A stretch of 64,000 nucleotides of DNA from Clostridia bacterium (GTDB lineage: Bacteria > Bacillota > Clostridia > Oscillospirales > CAG-272), in the NCBI GenBank assembly GCA_017467105.1, contig JAFTSU010000005.1:1-64000 (forward strand), in the 5' to 3' direction. A program made the translations under genes and the position numbers. The notes below the pieces were generated by a model, which saw only the letters and a list, made by a program, of their open reading frames with translations, did no database searches and was not told the origin of the DNA. Position 1 is the stretch's first letter. Every line of letters starts with the position of its first letter. Of the stretch, positions 25,086 through 34,196 are shown one piece after another.

Positions 25086-25786
25086 CTTTGGAGGACCTCC
25101 GTAATTACGTTATAGACGATCAGCAAGAATATTCCGGGAAGGAAGTTTATATTTTTGATCTTGTATTTTGGATCGACTGTCATATTGAAGCCGGAGAAAA
25201 ACAGGATCAGATAACCGAGAGAGCAGAGCTGACGCAAAAGAGCGGAGCTTAGAAAATCACCGAGCAGATATGCTATAGCGGCAATGAACAGCTGCATTCC
25301 TACTACAACAGCTGCAGAGATGGACACCCTCTTGCCATAGGTCGCGCCAAGCACCAGAGCGAAGGGGAAATCTATCACGCCCTTCAGTATCAGCTGAAAG
25401 CTGTCACCACTCAGAGCGTACAGAATAGGTCCGCTGATCTGCAGTCCACCTATTCCGAAGAACAGAACCGAATCAACGAAGCCGCTGGAGGCTGCGCTCT
25501 GAGCCTTGGACAAGGAGTACACTCTCTCCTCCAGCATTAACGCGTTTCCGATAAAGCAGCCCACAACCAGCGCTATACTCACGATAATGGTATGCTCTCC
25601 GATAATTTTTCCGTCGGATACGCAGAGTATGTTTTCAAGCAAGCCGACAAGGCTTATAAGCATTATTCCGATAGACAGGGCGGAGAAGCTTCTGCTGTCT
25701 ATCCTCTTGTTGAAAAGACCGCCGAGAATTCCGCCGATAAAAATGGATAATCCATCCACGATAAAACCCATTGCCAGCACCGCCAT
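25082..25786 (-). CDS. DUF554 family membrane protein (YdfK-like)
   Basis: A 234-aa protein with about seven membrane segments. The family is recognisable from the N-terminus (GFIVDGLSIFIGGILGGLFNKRI) and glycine-rich helices (VGCFIGNALMLEERV, FGIGGLQISGPI). The role of DUF554 proteins is not established; transport has been suggested from topology. It is the first gene of an operon with a LysR regulator. A TTTACA-17-TAAAAT promoter lies upstream on the minus strand. The start at 25786 is used; a second ATG five codons later (25771) is possible. Confidence 0.88.
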   Translation of the reverse strand: MAVLAMGFIVDGLSIFIGGILGGLFNKRIDSRSFSALSIGIMLISLVGLLENILCVSDGKIIGEHTIIVSIALVVGCFIGNALMLEERVYSLSKAQSAASSGFVDSVLFFGIGGLQISGPILYALSGDSFQLILKGVIDFPFALVLGATYGKRVSISAAVVVGMQLFIAAIAYLLGDFLSSALLRQLCSLGYLILFFSGFNMTVDPKYKIKNINFLPGIFLLIVYNVITEVLQR

Positions 25787-25801
25787 ACGTTATTCCCATA
25801 T

Positions 25802-25830
25802 ATTTTATCACAAATAAGTAGCGATGTAAA
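25802..25830 (-). promoter_or_regulatory. Promoter of the DUF554-LysR operon
   Basis: On the minus strand TTTACA (25830-25825), 17-base spacer, TAAAAT (25807-25802), 16 bases before the start codon region. Confidence 0.65.
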
Positions 25831-25858
25831 ATACAAAAAAACTATGGCTAGAGAGCAA

Positions 25859-25896
25859 ATTAGGCTTGCTTTGAGATCTCAGCAAGCCGAATTTTT
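25859..25896 (+). terminator. Orphan terminator-like hairpin on the plus strand
   Basis: GGCTTGCT pairs with AGCAAGCC (palindromic GAGATCTC in the loop), followed by GAATTTTT. No plus-strand gene ends here; a 71-codon ORF from 25844 runs through it and looks spurious. Confidence 0.5.
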
Positions 25897-26051
25897 ATAT
25901 ATTTCAGTGTGTCGCTTAGTGATGCGCCGTAACACCATCTGCTATGACGTCTCACGAAAGACAAGATTTGAATTTTTATTATACGAGGCGCATAAACACC
26001 CACCGCATGCAAGACGTCCGATCTACCGCCGTAACGTGAGTTCGGAGAACC

Positions 26052-26936
26052 TTATCTGAAGCTTAATATCCTTCGTATAATTTCCTCGCCTCTCTTAAAA
26101 TCCTCATCCTTAGAGCCGCCGAAGGTCAGACTTACGGTCTTGTTACGAAGACACAGCACGGTGTCGTCAGGCAGATTACATAGCTCGGGCGTATCTCCGA
26201 AGGGAAGGTCCTTCAGGTAGACCGCGCGGCAGGTGCTGTCGGCATAGCTGAGCTCAGCGCCCTCGGGAGCATAGGAGGTAAGGTTGACGAACAACTCCTC
26301 TGTATATCTCTCCGAATAGTCCCGATATACAGCCTCCGACATCAGTATGACGTGATAGCCGTCAGCAATAATATTGGTATTAAGATCCTCAAAATCCGTC
26401 TTGATCCTATATTCGTTGATATCAGTATTTCCGGATTCCTTCAAGGCGGTTATCTCCTCTGCCGTGAGAACGTAGTGGTCGTTAAGATTGATGTTGACCT
26501 CTCCGTCTCCGTTGTAATCGTAAACGACACGGGCAAGACTCTTCAGCGCGGTAAGGTAGGGAACCTCGCCGTCCTTCTCTTGTCTTGAGAAGGTATATCC
26601 GCCGGCGTAGATCATATTTACGTCGTATTCGGGAGTGGTCGCCATTTGCGTGAACAGTATGGCAGATATAAGCAACAGAGCAATACCTACCACCGTGTGC
26701 CACTTGTAATGATACCAGAAGTTCTCAAGCCTTCCCTTAAGCGTCGTCGGCTTACCGCCGTAGGTCTCGTTTTCGCTTATGTACCTACCCGTGTTAAGAT
26801 TTTCGCTGTTTTTTTCGCTCTCGACGGCGTGTAAATCCTGCTCACACGCCTCGCTTGAGACGGCTTCGTTCACTGTATCCTCTTGGTGAATAGGGGTATT
26901 CACCGGGTCTCTTTTGTCAAAATTATCTTCCTTCAC
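26052..26936 (-). CDS. Uncharacterised single-pass membrane protein
   Basis: A 294-aa protein: an acidic, low-complexity cytoplasmic part of ~75 residues (VNEAVSSEACEQDLHAVESE), one membrane helix (HTVVGIALLLISAILFTQM, ~80-99) and a ~190-residue extracytoplasmic domain of mixed alpha/beta pattern (ADGYHVILMSEAVYRDYSERY, PFGDTPELCNLPDDTVLCLRNKTVSLTFGG). No known domain is recognised; such proteins occur widely in Clostridia. The start is a GTG (26936) with AAGGA about eleven bases upstream, less certain than for other genes. The dispersed octamer at 26787-26794 encodes N-T-G. Confidence 0.8.
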   Translation of the reverse strand: MKEDNFDKRDPVNTPIHQEDTVNEAVSSEACEQDLHAVESEKNSENLNTGRYISENETYGGKPTTLKGRLENFWYHYKWHTVVGIALLLISAILFTQMATTPEYDVNMIYAGGYTFSRQEKDGEVPYLTALKSLARVVYDYNGDGEVNINLNDHYVLTAEEITALKESGNTDINEYRIKTDFEDLNTNIIADGYHVILMSEAVYRDYSERYTEELFVNLTSYAPEGAELSYADSTCRAVYLKDLPFGDTPELCNLPDDTVLCLRNKTVSLTFGGSKDEDFKRGEEIIRRILSFR

Positions 26937-27043
26937 CGATTTTTTTGTCCTTTTTCTGTGAGTTTGCTTTTAGCTCTATTATACCAAGCATTTGTGAATA
27001 TTTCAAGTGAAAGAAAGATTATTCCCTAAAATTATAAAAAATA

Positions 27044-27072
27044 TTGAAAAAGCGCACGCTTTAGTGTATAAT
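27044..27072 (+). promoter_or_regulatory. Promoter of the metF operon
   Basis: TTGAAA (27044-27049), 17-base spacer, perfect TATAAT (27067-27072), 30 bases before metF. The leader is too short for a SAM riboswitch or T-box. Confidence 0.85.
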
Positions 27073-27102
27073 TAATCAAAGAAAACATTATAGGAGCGAG
27101 CT

Positions 27103-27990
27103 ATGAAAATCTCCGAGATACTAAAAAAAGAGACCCCAAGCCTGTCCTTTGAGGTATTTCCTCCAAAAACAGACAGCTCCTTTGACAGCGTCAGACACGC
27201 GACAGAGGAGATATCCGCTCTTCGTCCGGCCTTTATGAGCGTAACGTACGGAGCGGGCGGAGGAACGAGCAGATATACGCTGGAAATAGCGAAAAATATC
27301 AAGGAGCGCTTCGGCGTTCCAACCCTGGCGCATCTGACCTGCGTTTCATCCACCAGGGAGACGGTCAGGGCAAAGATCGTAGAGCTGCGAGGGGCGGGTA
27401 TAGAGAATATTATGGCGCTGAGAGGAGATCTGACACCTGAGCTTGATGGCAGCGACAGATCCACCTGGCACTACCGTCACGCAGTTGATCTCATTCGTGA
27501 AATACGTGATATTGACGACGGCTTCTGTATAGGCGGGGCCTGTTATCCGGAGGTCCATCCTGAGAGCAGATCGCAGGCGGAGGATATACGCTTCCTTAAG
27601 GAAAAGGTCGATGCAGGCTGCTCCTTCCTTACTACGCAGATGGTGTTTGACAATAATCTTCTCTATAATTTCCTTTATAAATGCAGAGAAGCGGGTATAA
27701 CCGTTCCGGTAGTGCCCGGTATTATGCCTATTACCAACGGCACTCAGGTGGAGCGCGCCATCAAGCTCTCCGGCTCCTTTATGCCCCAGCGCTTCAAGGC
27801 AATAGTGGATCGCTTCGGCTCCGACCCTGCGGCTATGAAGCAGGCGGGTATAGCGTACGCCACCGATCAGATAATCGATCTATACGCAAACGGAATAACC
27901 AACGTTCACGTATACTCTATGAATAAGCCTGACGTTGCCGCTCAGATTATGCGTAACCTCTCGTCGATCATAGGTGAGAAGGAATGCTGA
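27103..27990 (+). CDS. metF: 5,10-methylenetetrahydrofolate reductase
   Basis: A 295-aa FAD enzyme with a TIM barrel that reduces methylene-THF to methyl-THF, the methyl donor for MetH. Signatures: SLSFEVFPPKTD at the N-terminus (active-site Glu), PAFMSVTYGAGGGTSRYT, TLAHLTCVSSTRE, NIMALRGDLTPE (FAD and folate), FLTTQMVFDN and VPVVPGIMPITNG. TAGGAGCGAG precedes the ATG. It is the first gene of a three-gene operon with the reactivation-domain protein (7-base overlap) and metH, so methyl transfer to homocysteine is encoded as a unit. Confidence 0.97.
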   Translation: MKISEILKKETPSLSFEVFPPKTDSSFDSVRHATEEISALRPAFMSVTYGAGGGTSRYTLEIAKNIKERFGVPTLAHLTCVSSTRETVRAKIVELRGAGIENIMALRGDLTPELDGSDRSTWHYRHAVDLIREIRDIDDGFCIGGACYPEVHPESRSQAEDIRFLKEKVDAGCSFLTTQMVFDNNLLYNFLYKCREAGITVPVVPGIMPITNGTQVERAIKLSGSFMPQRFKAIVDRFGSDPAAMKQAGIAYATDQIIDLYANGITNVHVYSMNKPDVAAQIMRNLSSIIGEKEC

Positions 27991-28580
27991 CGGATGTTCT
28001 GACTCTGCCGCCTCCTCCAATTAGCCGCTCCGAGATACTCCGCTACAGCGGTGGCGGGGGAGCTTCCATGGATATATCAGCTCTCATAGACAGCTGTATC
28101 AGAGAGGCTGAGCCGTCTCTTGCTTACAGAGCCGTGTGGAGAATGATTCCGGTCGAAAGACGGGGGGCGTGTATTGATTTCGGTTCGTTTTCCGTGAAAT
28201 CTCATACGCTTGATCTGGCTCTTCGAGACTGCTCTCGAGCTATAGTGTTCGTTGCGACCGTGGGGCTCTTTCCGGACAGAGCTGTCAGACGGTACGGAGA
28301 GATATCTCCTTCACGCGCGCTCGTTCACCAGGCGATCGGAGCTGAGAGGGTCGAGGCGCTTTGCGATGCGCTGTGCGACAGACTGTCCGCGGAGCTTTCC
28401 CTGAGCCTATGTCCACGTGTCAGCGCAGGCTACGGAGATATTCCGCTCAGTATTGAGAGAGACGTTTTTTCGCTTCTCGACCCTCCGCGTAAAATAGGAG
28501 TTACCTTAAACGATGCGCTGCTTATGTCTCCGAGCAAATCGGTAAGCGCATTCGTAGGAATAAAAAACGATAAGGGCTAG
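27984..28580 (+). CDS. Stand-alone B12-dependent methionine synthase activation domain protein
   Basis: A 198-aa protein matching the activation (SAM-binding) domain of cobalamin-dependent methionine synthase: AIVFVATVGLFPDRAVRRYGEISPSRALVHQAIGAERVEAL as family core (seen in pieces), then RVSAGYGDIPLSIERDVFSLLD and IGVTLNDALLMSPSKSVSAFVGI, the typical RxxPGYG-type and SxxLxPxKSVSA segments. Gly replaces no key residue, but the Pro of the usual SPGYGD is Ala here (SAGYGD). It should reductively reactivate cob(II)alamin on the adjacent MetH, which lacks this domain. It overlaps metF by seven bases (ATGCTGA), showing translational coupling. Confidence 0.92.
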   Translation: MLTDVLTLPPPPISRSEILRYSGGGGASMDISALIDSCIREAEPSLAYRAVWRMIPVERRGACIDFGSFSVKSHTLDLALRDCSRAIVFVATVGLFPDRAVRRYGEISPSRALVHQAIGAERVEALCDALCDRLSAELSLSLCPRVSAGYGDIPLSIERDVFSLLDPPRKIGVTLNDALLMSPSKSVSAFVGIKNDKG

Positions 28581-28601
28581 CGGTTTTCCGCATTTTTGGA
28601 T

Positions 28602-30989
28602 ATGAAAATTACCGAGTATATAAGAAATAACACGGTTGTTCTCGACGGAGGTATGGGCACTCTGCTTCAGAAGGAGGGGCTTGTACCCGGAGAGCTTCCT
28701 GAGAGGTGGAATATCACCCATCCCGATCTGATAACAAATATACATCGCCTGTATTTTGACAGCGGCGCAAACGTTGTGAATACCAACACCTTTGGAGCAA
28801 ATAGGCTGAAGCTTAACTCGGATGAGCTTGAATCCGTTGTCAGCGCGGCTATCTCCAATGCCCAAAGAGCCAAGGAGCTTTCCGTCTCTGAAAAGCCGAA
28901 GTGGATAGCTCTTGATATAGGACCTACGGGTAAAATGCTGAAGCCGTACGGCGACCTGGATTTCGAGGAAGCGGTATCTATTTTTTCTGAAGTGGTAAGA
29001 CTTGGTGTGAAGCACGGCGCTGATTTGATCTTCATAGAAACGATGAACGACAGCTATGAGACCAAGGCGGCGCTTCTGGCAGCCAAGGAATGCTCCTCTC
29101 TTCCTGTTTTCGTGTCTAACGCATACGGAGGGGACGGCAAGCTTATGACCGGAGCGGATCCTCGGGCTATGATCATGCTCCTTGAGGGAATGGGAGCAGA
29201 CGCGATCGGCGCAAATTGCTCGCTTGGACCTGATGCTCTGACACCTGTTATAGAGGAATATCTTAGGTATTCCTCTCTTCCTGTTATTCTGAAGCCGAAC
29301 GCGGGTCTGCCGAGAACGGTAAACGGTGAAACCGTATACGATCTGACACCGACCGACTTTGTACGTTCAGTTGCTGCCCTTACGGCAAATGGCGTAAGAG
29401 CGGTGGGCGGATGCTGTGGAACGACCCCGGAATATATATCCCTCCTCTCAAGCTCTGTAGAGGATGTTAAGCCCTTGCCGATAGTAGAGAAAAGCTACAC
29501 GGCGGCATCATCCTATACACACGCGGTGTTCTTTGACAAAACGCCCGTGCTGATAGGAGAGCGTATTAATCCTACGGGCAAGAAGAAAGTAAAGGAGGCG
29601 CTGAGAAGCGGAGATCTGGACTTCATTTTGAAGGAAGGAATAGGTCAGCAGGACGCAGGCGCGCACATTCTTGACGTTAACGTAGGGTTGCCCGAGATAG
29701 ACGAGACTCAGATGCTTTCCACCGCTGTAGCCTCGCTGCAGGCTGTGCTTGATCTGCCCCTTCAAATAGACACGGCAGACCCGGTCGCAATGGAGAGGGC
29801 GCTTCGGGTATACAACGGTAAGCCTATGATAAATTCCGTAAACGGCAAGGCGGAGAGTATGAAACGGATATTCCCGCTGGTCAGAAAATACGGAGGACTC
29901 ATAGTAGCGCTCACGCTTGACGAGAGAGGAATTCCGGATCTTGCCGAGGACAGAGTGGAGATCGCTGAGCGCATACTTACAGAGGCAAAAAAATACGGTA
30001 TAGATAAGAAGGATATAATCTTTGACCCGTTGACGCTGACGGTCAGCGCGGATAAGAATGCCGCTGCGGAAACTCTCCGCGCCGTACGTATGATAAGAGA
30101 GAGGCTTGGGTGCCATACCACTCTCGGAGTATCAAACGTATCGTTTGGATTGCCCGTAAGAGATCTATTGAATAAGAGCTTCTTCCTTCTGGCTCTCGGA
30201 AACGGTCTTTCGGGTGCTATTATGAACCCGTACTCCACCGAGATGATGAGCGCCTATTACACTTATATGGCGCTGTCCGGTGAGGATGATTCGTTTGAGA
30301 AATATATTTCGTTTTCGGAGAAGCTGTGTTCCGGTGACACTGGGGCCGCACCTTTGAGCTCGGGTGGTCAAACCGACACTCTGGAGGACGTGATAACCAA
30401 GGGCCTTAAGGATAAGGCAGCGACACTGACACGCGAAAAACTTAACACGGTACCCCCCATGGACCTAATAAACGGTGAAATAATACCGGCTCTCAACAGC
30501 GTTGGAGTGAGATTTGAGGAGAAAAAGATATATCTTCCTCAGCTTCTTATGAGCGCTGAGTCTGCTAAGGCGGCGTTTGAGGTGGTTAAGGAGAAAATGT
30601 CGGGAAAACCCGAGGAAAAGCTGCACCGTATAGTAATAGCCACCGTAAAGGGCGATATACACGATATAGGCAAGAATATTGTCAAGCTCCTTATGGAGAA
30701 CTACGGCTTTGACGTAATAGATCTCGGACGGGACGTTGCGGCAGAGAGAGTTGTGAGTGAGGCTGTAAGTTGCGGCGCTGATATAGTTGCCCTGAGCGCT
30801 CTTATGACCACCACCGTTCCGGCAATGAGGGAGACCGTAAGGCTCCTTCGCGAGCGCGCTCCGGGCATTAAGGTTATGGTTGGCGGCGCGGTTGTAACGG
30901 AGGAATACGCTCGTGAGATCGGGGCTGACCGTTACGCTCCCGATGCTATGGGAGCTGTCCGAGCGGCTCTGGAGCTGGTTGGCAAGTAG
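28602..30989 (+). CDS. metH: Cobalamin-dependent methionine synthase, three-domain form
   Basis: A 795-aa protein that moves the methyl group of methyl-THF through cobalamin to homocysteine. Order: homocysteine-binding barrel (~1-285; VVLDGGMGTLLQKEG; zinc ligands in GANCSLGP and GGCCGTTPEYI), pterin-binding domain (~305-560; VLIGERINPTGKKKVKEAL, LDVNVGLPEIDE), cap and B12-binding domain (~595-795; VKGDIHDIGKNIVKLL with the DxHxxG cobalt ligand His, and VALSALMTTTVPAM). The C-terminal activation domain of E. coli MetH is missing and is supplied by the gene just upstream. The start at 28602 is preferred over a TTG at 28596; the ribosome binding site is weak for either. Confidence 0.96.
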   Translation: MKITEYIRNNTVVLDGGMGTLLQKEGLVPGELPERWNITHPDLITNIHRLYFDSGANVVNTNTFGANRLKLNSDELESVVSAAISNAQRAKELSVSEKPKWIALDIGPTGKMLKPYGDLDFEEAVSIFSEVVRLGVKHGADLIFIETMNDSYETKAALLAAKECSSLPVFVSNAYGGDGKLMTGADPRAMIMLLEGMGADAIGANCSLGPDALTPVIEEYLRYSSLPVILKPNAGLPRTVNGETVYDLTPTDFVRSVAALTANGVRAVGGCCGTTPEYISLLSSSVEDVKPLPIVEKSYTAASSYTHAVFFDKTPVLIGERINPTGKKKVKEALRSGDLDFILKEGIGQQDAGAHILDVNVGLPEIDETQMLSTAVASLQAVLDLPLQIDTADPVAMERALRVYNGKPMINSVNGKAESMKRIFPLVRKYGGLIVALTLDERGIPDLAEDRVEIAERILTEAKKYGIDKKDIIFDPLTLTVSADKNAAAETLRAVRMIRERLGCHTTLGVSNVSFGLPVRDLLNKSFFLLALGNGLSGAIMNPYSTEMMSAYYTYMALSGEDDSFEKYISFSEKLCSGDTGAAPLSSGGQTDTLEDVITKGLKDKAATLTREKLNTVPPMDLINGEIIPALNSVGVRFEEKKIYLPQLLMSAESAKAAFEVVKEKMSGKPEEKLHRIVIATVKGDIHDIGKNIVKLLMENYGFDVIDLGRDVAAERVVSEAVSCGADIVALSALMTTTVPAMRETVRLLRERAPGIKVMVGGAVVTEEYAREIGADRYAPDAMGAVRAALELVGK

Positions 30990-31153
30990 GTCTCGTACGC
31001 CGGCTGCAATACCGTTGTTTCGGATATTCGGCATCGGCCGTTTTGATCAAAGCGTTTTCGCAAGCTTTTTGCTGCTTTGAATGCGGCTCATTCGGGCGCT
31101 CTATCGACGTGGGCATTATCGGTAATGGCGGCTCTCCGGAAGACGAAAAATAC

Positions 31154-31188
31154 AAAATGCTGTGTTGAAATTCTCAACACAGCATTTT
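31154..31188. terminator. Bidirectional terminator between metH and the flavin reductase gene
   Basis: Perfect 15-bp stem AAAATGCTGTGTTGA / TCAACACAGCATTTT with a five-base loop. The ~160 bases between metH and this hairpin hold no convincing gene. Confidence 0.92.
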
Positions 31189-31261
31189 GTAATATAGAGG
31201 CTTTGTTATCAAAAGAGGCCTGCTTAATAAATAGAAAATAGCGAGTAATGGGAAAAGAAAG

Positions 31262-31816
31262 CTATCTCAGCTTTTTGCCGTCGGAGAACGCCTTTCCTAC
31301 TACAGCCCCCAGAGTCATATACGTGTGATTTGACGGATCGTAGGTTATAGGCTTGAATTTTCCGAGGTCTATTTTATCGCCCTTCAGAACACTCTCGTCT
31401 ACGGAAATATCAACGATCTCGCCAACCAGTCTGCAGCTCTCCTTATCGTAGGATTTCACTCTGCATTCCAGCGTAAAGGGCAGCTCCTCAAAAATAGGCG
31501 CGTTGACCTTTTCACTCTTTACCGCTGTCCAACCGCATTTTGCGATTTTTTCTTCCTTGTATCCGGATACAATACCTACGTAGTCTGCCTCCACCACGTT
31601 CTTTTCGTCAGCAACGCTCACGGTGAAGCATCCTGTGAAGAGTAGATTTTCCGTTGTCTTGTGGTCGTCGGATACACAGATGGATATTTCGTTTTCCTCA
31701 CTGATCCCACCCCACGCAGCATTCATTGCGTCAGGCTTGCCGTCCTTACCGTAAGTGCCGATTATCAGTACGGGCATAGGATACAGCATAGAATTTGCGC
31801 CGATATTTTTTCTCAT
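31262..31816 (-). CDS. Flavin reductase family protein
   Basis: A 184-aa protein of the FMN-binding split-barrel fold. Family pattern: LYPMPVLIIGTYGKDGKPDAMNAAWGG at the N-terminus (flavin-binding loop), ISICVSDDHKTTENLLFTGCFTVSVAD, and the C-terminal RLVGEIVDISVDESVL. These proteins bind FMN and either reduce free flavin with NAD(P)H or act as small flavoproteins in anaerobes. Partner and substrate are not indicated by the neighbours. AAGGAG precedes the ATG. Confidence 0.9.
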   Translation of the reverse strand: MRKNIGANSMLYPMPVLIIGTYGKDGKPDAMNAAWGGISEENEISICVSDDHKTTENLLFTGCFTVSVADEKNVVEADYVGIVSGYKEEKIAKCGWTAVKSEKVNAPIFEELPFTLECRVKSYDKESCRLVGEIVDISVDESVLKGDKIDLGKFKPITYDPSNHTYMTLGAVVGKAFSDGKKLR

Positions 31817-32053
31817 TATTTACTCCTTCTTGGGTGAGGACACCCGTTTAGTCTTTTATATGTTGCTTGATAAGCTTTTTAGCCGGATAGGGCTGTTTTT
31901 TGTCAAAAGCGTCACCCGTGTCAAATTATTTTCTGATTTTCTGCGATTTGCGGAGGATATTCATTTTTGTAGCTTCCGTTTTGAGAGCTGGTCTTATTAA
32001 GCTTCGGGATTGTGATGCATTCTGCCGGAAAGCTAACTTCGCCGTTTATTTTA

Positions 32054-32084
32054 AACGTCCCTGCGAAAAAATCGCGGGGACGTT
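32054..32084 (-). terminator. Terminator of the greA-lysS operon
   Basis: AACGTCC / GGACGTT with inner GCGA / TCGC and an A-rich loop; on the minus strand it lies just behind the lysS stop and is followed by TTTAAAAT. A stronger T run exists on the plus strand. Confidence 0.75.
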
Positions 32085-32105
32085 GTCGTGTTTTTTTGTT
32101 TTCTC

Positions 32106-33620
32106 TTATGCCTCAGGCTTCATTGTGGGGAAGAGAAGCACGTCTCTGATGGAGGCAGAGTCTGTAAGCAGCATTACGAGTCTGTCAACACCGAAGCCAA
32201 GGCCGCCTGTGGGAGGCATACCGTATTCCAGAGCGGTGACGTAATCGTAGTCAACCTCTGCGGTGGTGTTGGGGTCTGCAGCCTTTTTCTTGGCAACCTG
32301 ATTTTCAAATCTCGCACGCTGGTCAATAGGATCGTTAAGCTCGGAGAATGCGTTACCGTACTCGGTGCAGTTGATGAAGTACTCAAATCTCTCTGTGAAG
32401 GCAGGCTCTGTGGGCTTTCTTTTTGCCAGAGGAGAGTTCTCCACGGGATAGTCGTAGATGAAGGTAGGCTGTACCAGCTTGTCCTCTACAAATGCATCGA
32501 ACAGCTCTACGAGTACTGTGCCCTTGGTTGCGTCCTCGGGGATCTCAACGTGGTTTGCCTTTGCAACTGCGCGAGCCTCCTCGTCAGACTTCCAATCGTA
32601 ATAATCTATTCCGGAGTACTTCTTTACTGCCTCGACCATAGTGAGTCTTTCCCACTTTCCGAGATCTATCTCGGTGCCCTGATAGGTGATCTTGGTTGAA
32701 CCGCAGATCTCCTTAGCAAGAAGCTTATAAAGCTCTTCAACGAGATCCATCATACCGTAGTAATCAGTAAATGCCTGATAAAGCTCGATGGTAGTGAACT
32801 CGGGATTGTGCTTCTGGTCCATACCCTCGTTTCTGAAAATTCTACCAACCTCGTAGACCTTGTTCATACCGCCGACGATAAGTCGCTTCAGGTAAAGCTC
32901 TGTCTCTATTCTCAGATACATAGGAATATCCAGAGTGTTATGATGAGTTACGAAGGGACGGGCGGACGCGCCAATCTCGATAGGCAGAAGAATGGGAGTA
33001 TCTACCTCAAGGAAGCCCTTGGAGTCCAGATAGTTTCTGATAAGAGTGAGGATCTTGGATCTCTTCACAAAGGTATCCTTAACCTCGGGATTGACGATAA
33101 GGTCAACGTACCTCTGTCTGTATCTCTGCTCCAGATTTGTGAGACCGTGGAACTTCTCGGGAAGGGGGAGAAGAGATTTTGCCAAGAGGGTAACTGACGT
33201 TGCGTGAACGGATATCTCGCCGGTACGTGTTCTGAAAAGATGACCCTCTACACCGATAACGTCACCTACGTCCCACTTTTTGAAGGCTGCGTACGACTCC
33301 TCACCGATTCCGTCGCGCGCAACGTAGAGCTGTATTTTACCCTTGCCGTCAAGAATATGCGCGAAGGATGCCTTGCCCATTATTCTGCGGCTTACGAGTC
33401 TTCCGCCGAGGGAAACCTTGATAAGCTCACCCTCGGAGAGAGTGCTTTCCTTTTCCTCGAAGAGCTTGATAGCGTCAACGCTCTCATGAGTTACGTCATA
33501 CTTTGTTATCTCGAAAGGATTATTGCCTGTTTCGTACAGTGTGTTCAGCTTCTCGCGGCGAACGGCAAGTTCGCTTGAGGAGTTGGGCTGATTCTGATTG
33601 ACGTTTTCCTGATTAGCCAT
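32106..33620 (-). CDS. lysS: Lysyl-tRNA synthetase, class II
   Basis: A 504-aa enzyme that charges tRNA-Lys. N-terminal OB-fold anticodon-binding domain (~60-165; LGGRLVSRRIMGKASFAHILD, YVARDGIG) and class II catalytic domain with motif 1 (ILTLIRNYLDSKGFLEVDTPIL), GASARPFVTHHN, motif 2 (VYEVGRIFRNEGMDQKHNPEFTTIELYQAF) and motif 3 (GLGFGVDRLVMLL). Length fits the bacterial family. It lies 22 bases after greA, the same order as in many Clostridia. AAAGGA precedes the ATG. No T-box leader is seen. Confidence 0.98.
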   Translation of the reverse strand: MANQENVNQNQPNSSSELAVRREKLNTLYETGNNPFEITKYDVTHESVDAIKLFEEKESTLSEGELIKVSLGGRLVSRRIMGKASFAHILDGKGKIQLYVARDGIGEESYAAFKKWDVGDVIGVEGHLFRTRTGEISVHATSVTLLAKSLLPLPEKFHGLTNLEQRYRQRYVDLIVNPEVKDTFVKRSKILTLIRNYLDSKGFLEVDTPILLPIEIGASARPFVTHHNTLDIPMYLRIETELYLKRLIVGGMNKVYEVGRIFRNEGMDQKHNPEFTTIELYQAFTDYYGMMDLVEELYKLLAKEICGSTKITYQGTEIDLGKWERLTMVEAVKKYSGIDYYDWKSDEEARAVAKANHVEIPEDATKGTVLVELFDAFVEDKLVQPTFIYDYPVENSPLAKRKPTEPAFTERFEYFINCTEYGNAFSELNDPIDQRARFENQVAKKKAADPNTTAEVDYDYVTALEYGMPPTGGLGFGVDRLVMLLTDSASIRDVLLFPTMKPEA

Positions 33621-33642
33621 AGTCGTATCCTTTCAAAATGAA

Positions 33643-34122
33643 TTAGTCTCTTGCGCGTGATACGCTGAGAACCTTAAGCTCCATAGGTCCGCGCGCTACG
33701 TTTACAACAACCGTGTCGCCCTCTCTCGCGCCGATAAGTGCAAGACCGATGGGAGAAGCGTCGGAGATCTTACCGCTCTTGGGATCTGTCTCGTATGAAC
33801 CTACTATATGGTACTTGCGCTCGCCGAGCTTGTCGCTCTTAACGACTACGATAGAGCCTACGCTGATGGTGCTTTCATCGATCTGAGATTCGTCGATAAC
33901 CTTAGCGTTAGCGATCATCTCCTTAAGCTCGTCGATCCTTGCGTGGATCTTCGCCTGCTCCTGCTTTGCCTCATCGTACTCGCTGTTCTCGGAAAGGTCA
34001 CCGAAGGCGCGCGCTGTGGATATCTCCTTTTTGTTTTCCTCGCGCTTTACGTTTATAAGGTAATCCAGCTCCTTCTGAAGCGCGTCAAATCCCGCCTGAG
34101 TATAAGTTTTGGTTTCTGCCAT
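33643..34122 (-). CDS. greA: Transcription elongation factor GreA
   Basis: A 159-aa factor that rescues backtracked RNA polymerase by stimulating cleavage of the nascent RNA. The N-terminal coiled coil carries the tip acidic residues in ARAFGDLSENSEYDEAKQEQA (Asp and Glu), and the C-terminal FKBP-like domain is present (YHIVGSYETDPKSGKISDASPIGLALIGAREGDTV). AGGAG lies upstream of the ATG. Cotranscribed with lysS. Confidence 0.97.
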   Translation of the reverse strand: MAETKTYTQAGFDALQKELDYLINVKREENKKEISTARAFGDLSENSEYDEAKQEQAKIHARIDELKEMIANAKVIDESQIDESTISVGSIVVVKSDKLGERKYHIVGSYETDPKSGKISDASPIGLALIGAREGDTVVVNVARGPMELKVLSVSRARD

Positions 34123-34196
34123 TTTAGATATATCTCCTGTATTAATGTGTTTTGTAAAGTTTTATTTGCATTCTGCCTAGTTTGATAAAAAAACAT

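Noticed and set aside
25844..26059. 71-codon ORF on the plus strand
   Set aside because: It runs through a strong hairpin, overlaps the neighbouring gene's 3' end and shows no ribosome binding site.
26937..27102. SAM riboswitch or T-box in front of the met operon
   Set aside because: The promoter leaves only about 20-25 bases of leader, too short for either element.
30946..31155. 69-codon ORF on the minus strand behind metH
   Set aside because: It overlaps the metH 3' end, has no ribosome binding site and an unnatural composition.
32088..33578. Long plus-strand ORFs opposite lysS
   Set aside because: They are antisense shadows of a gene with every expected synthetase motif.
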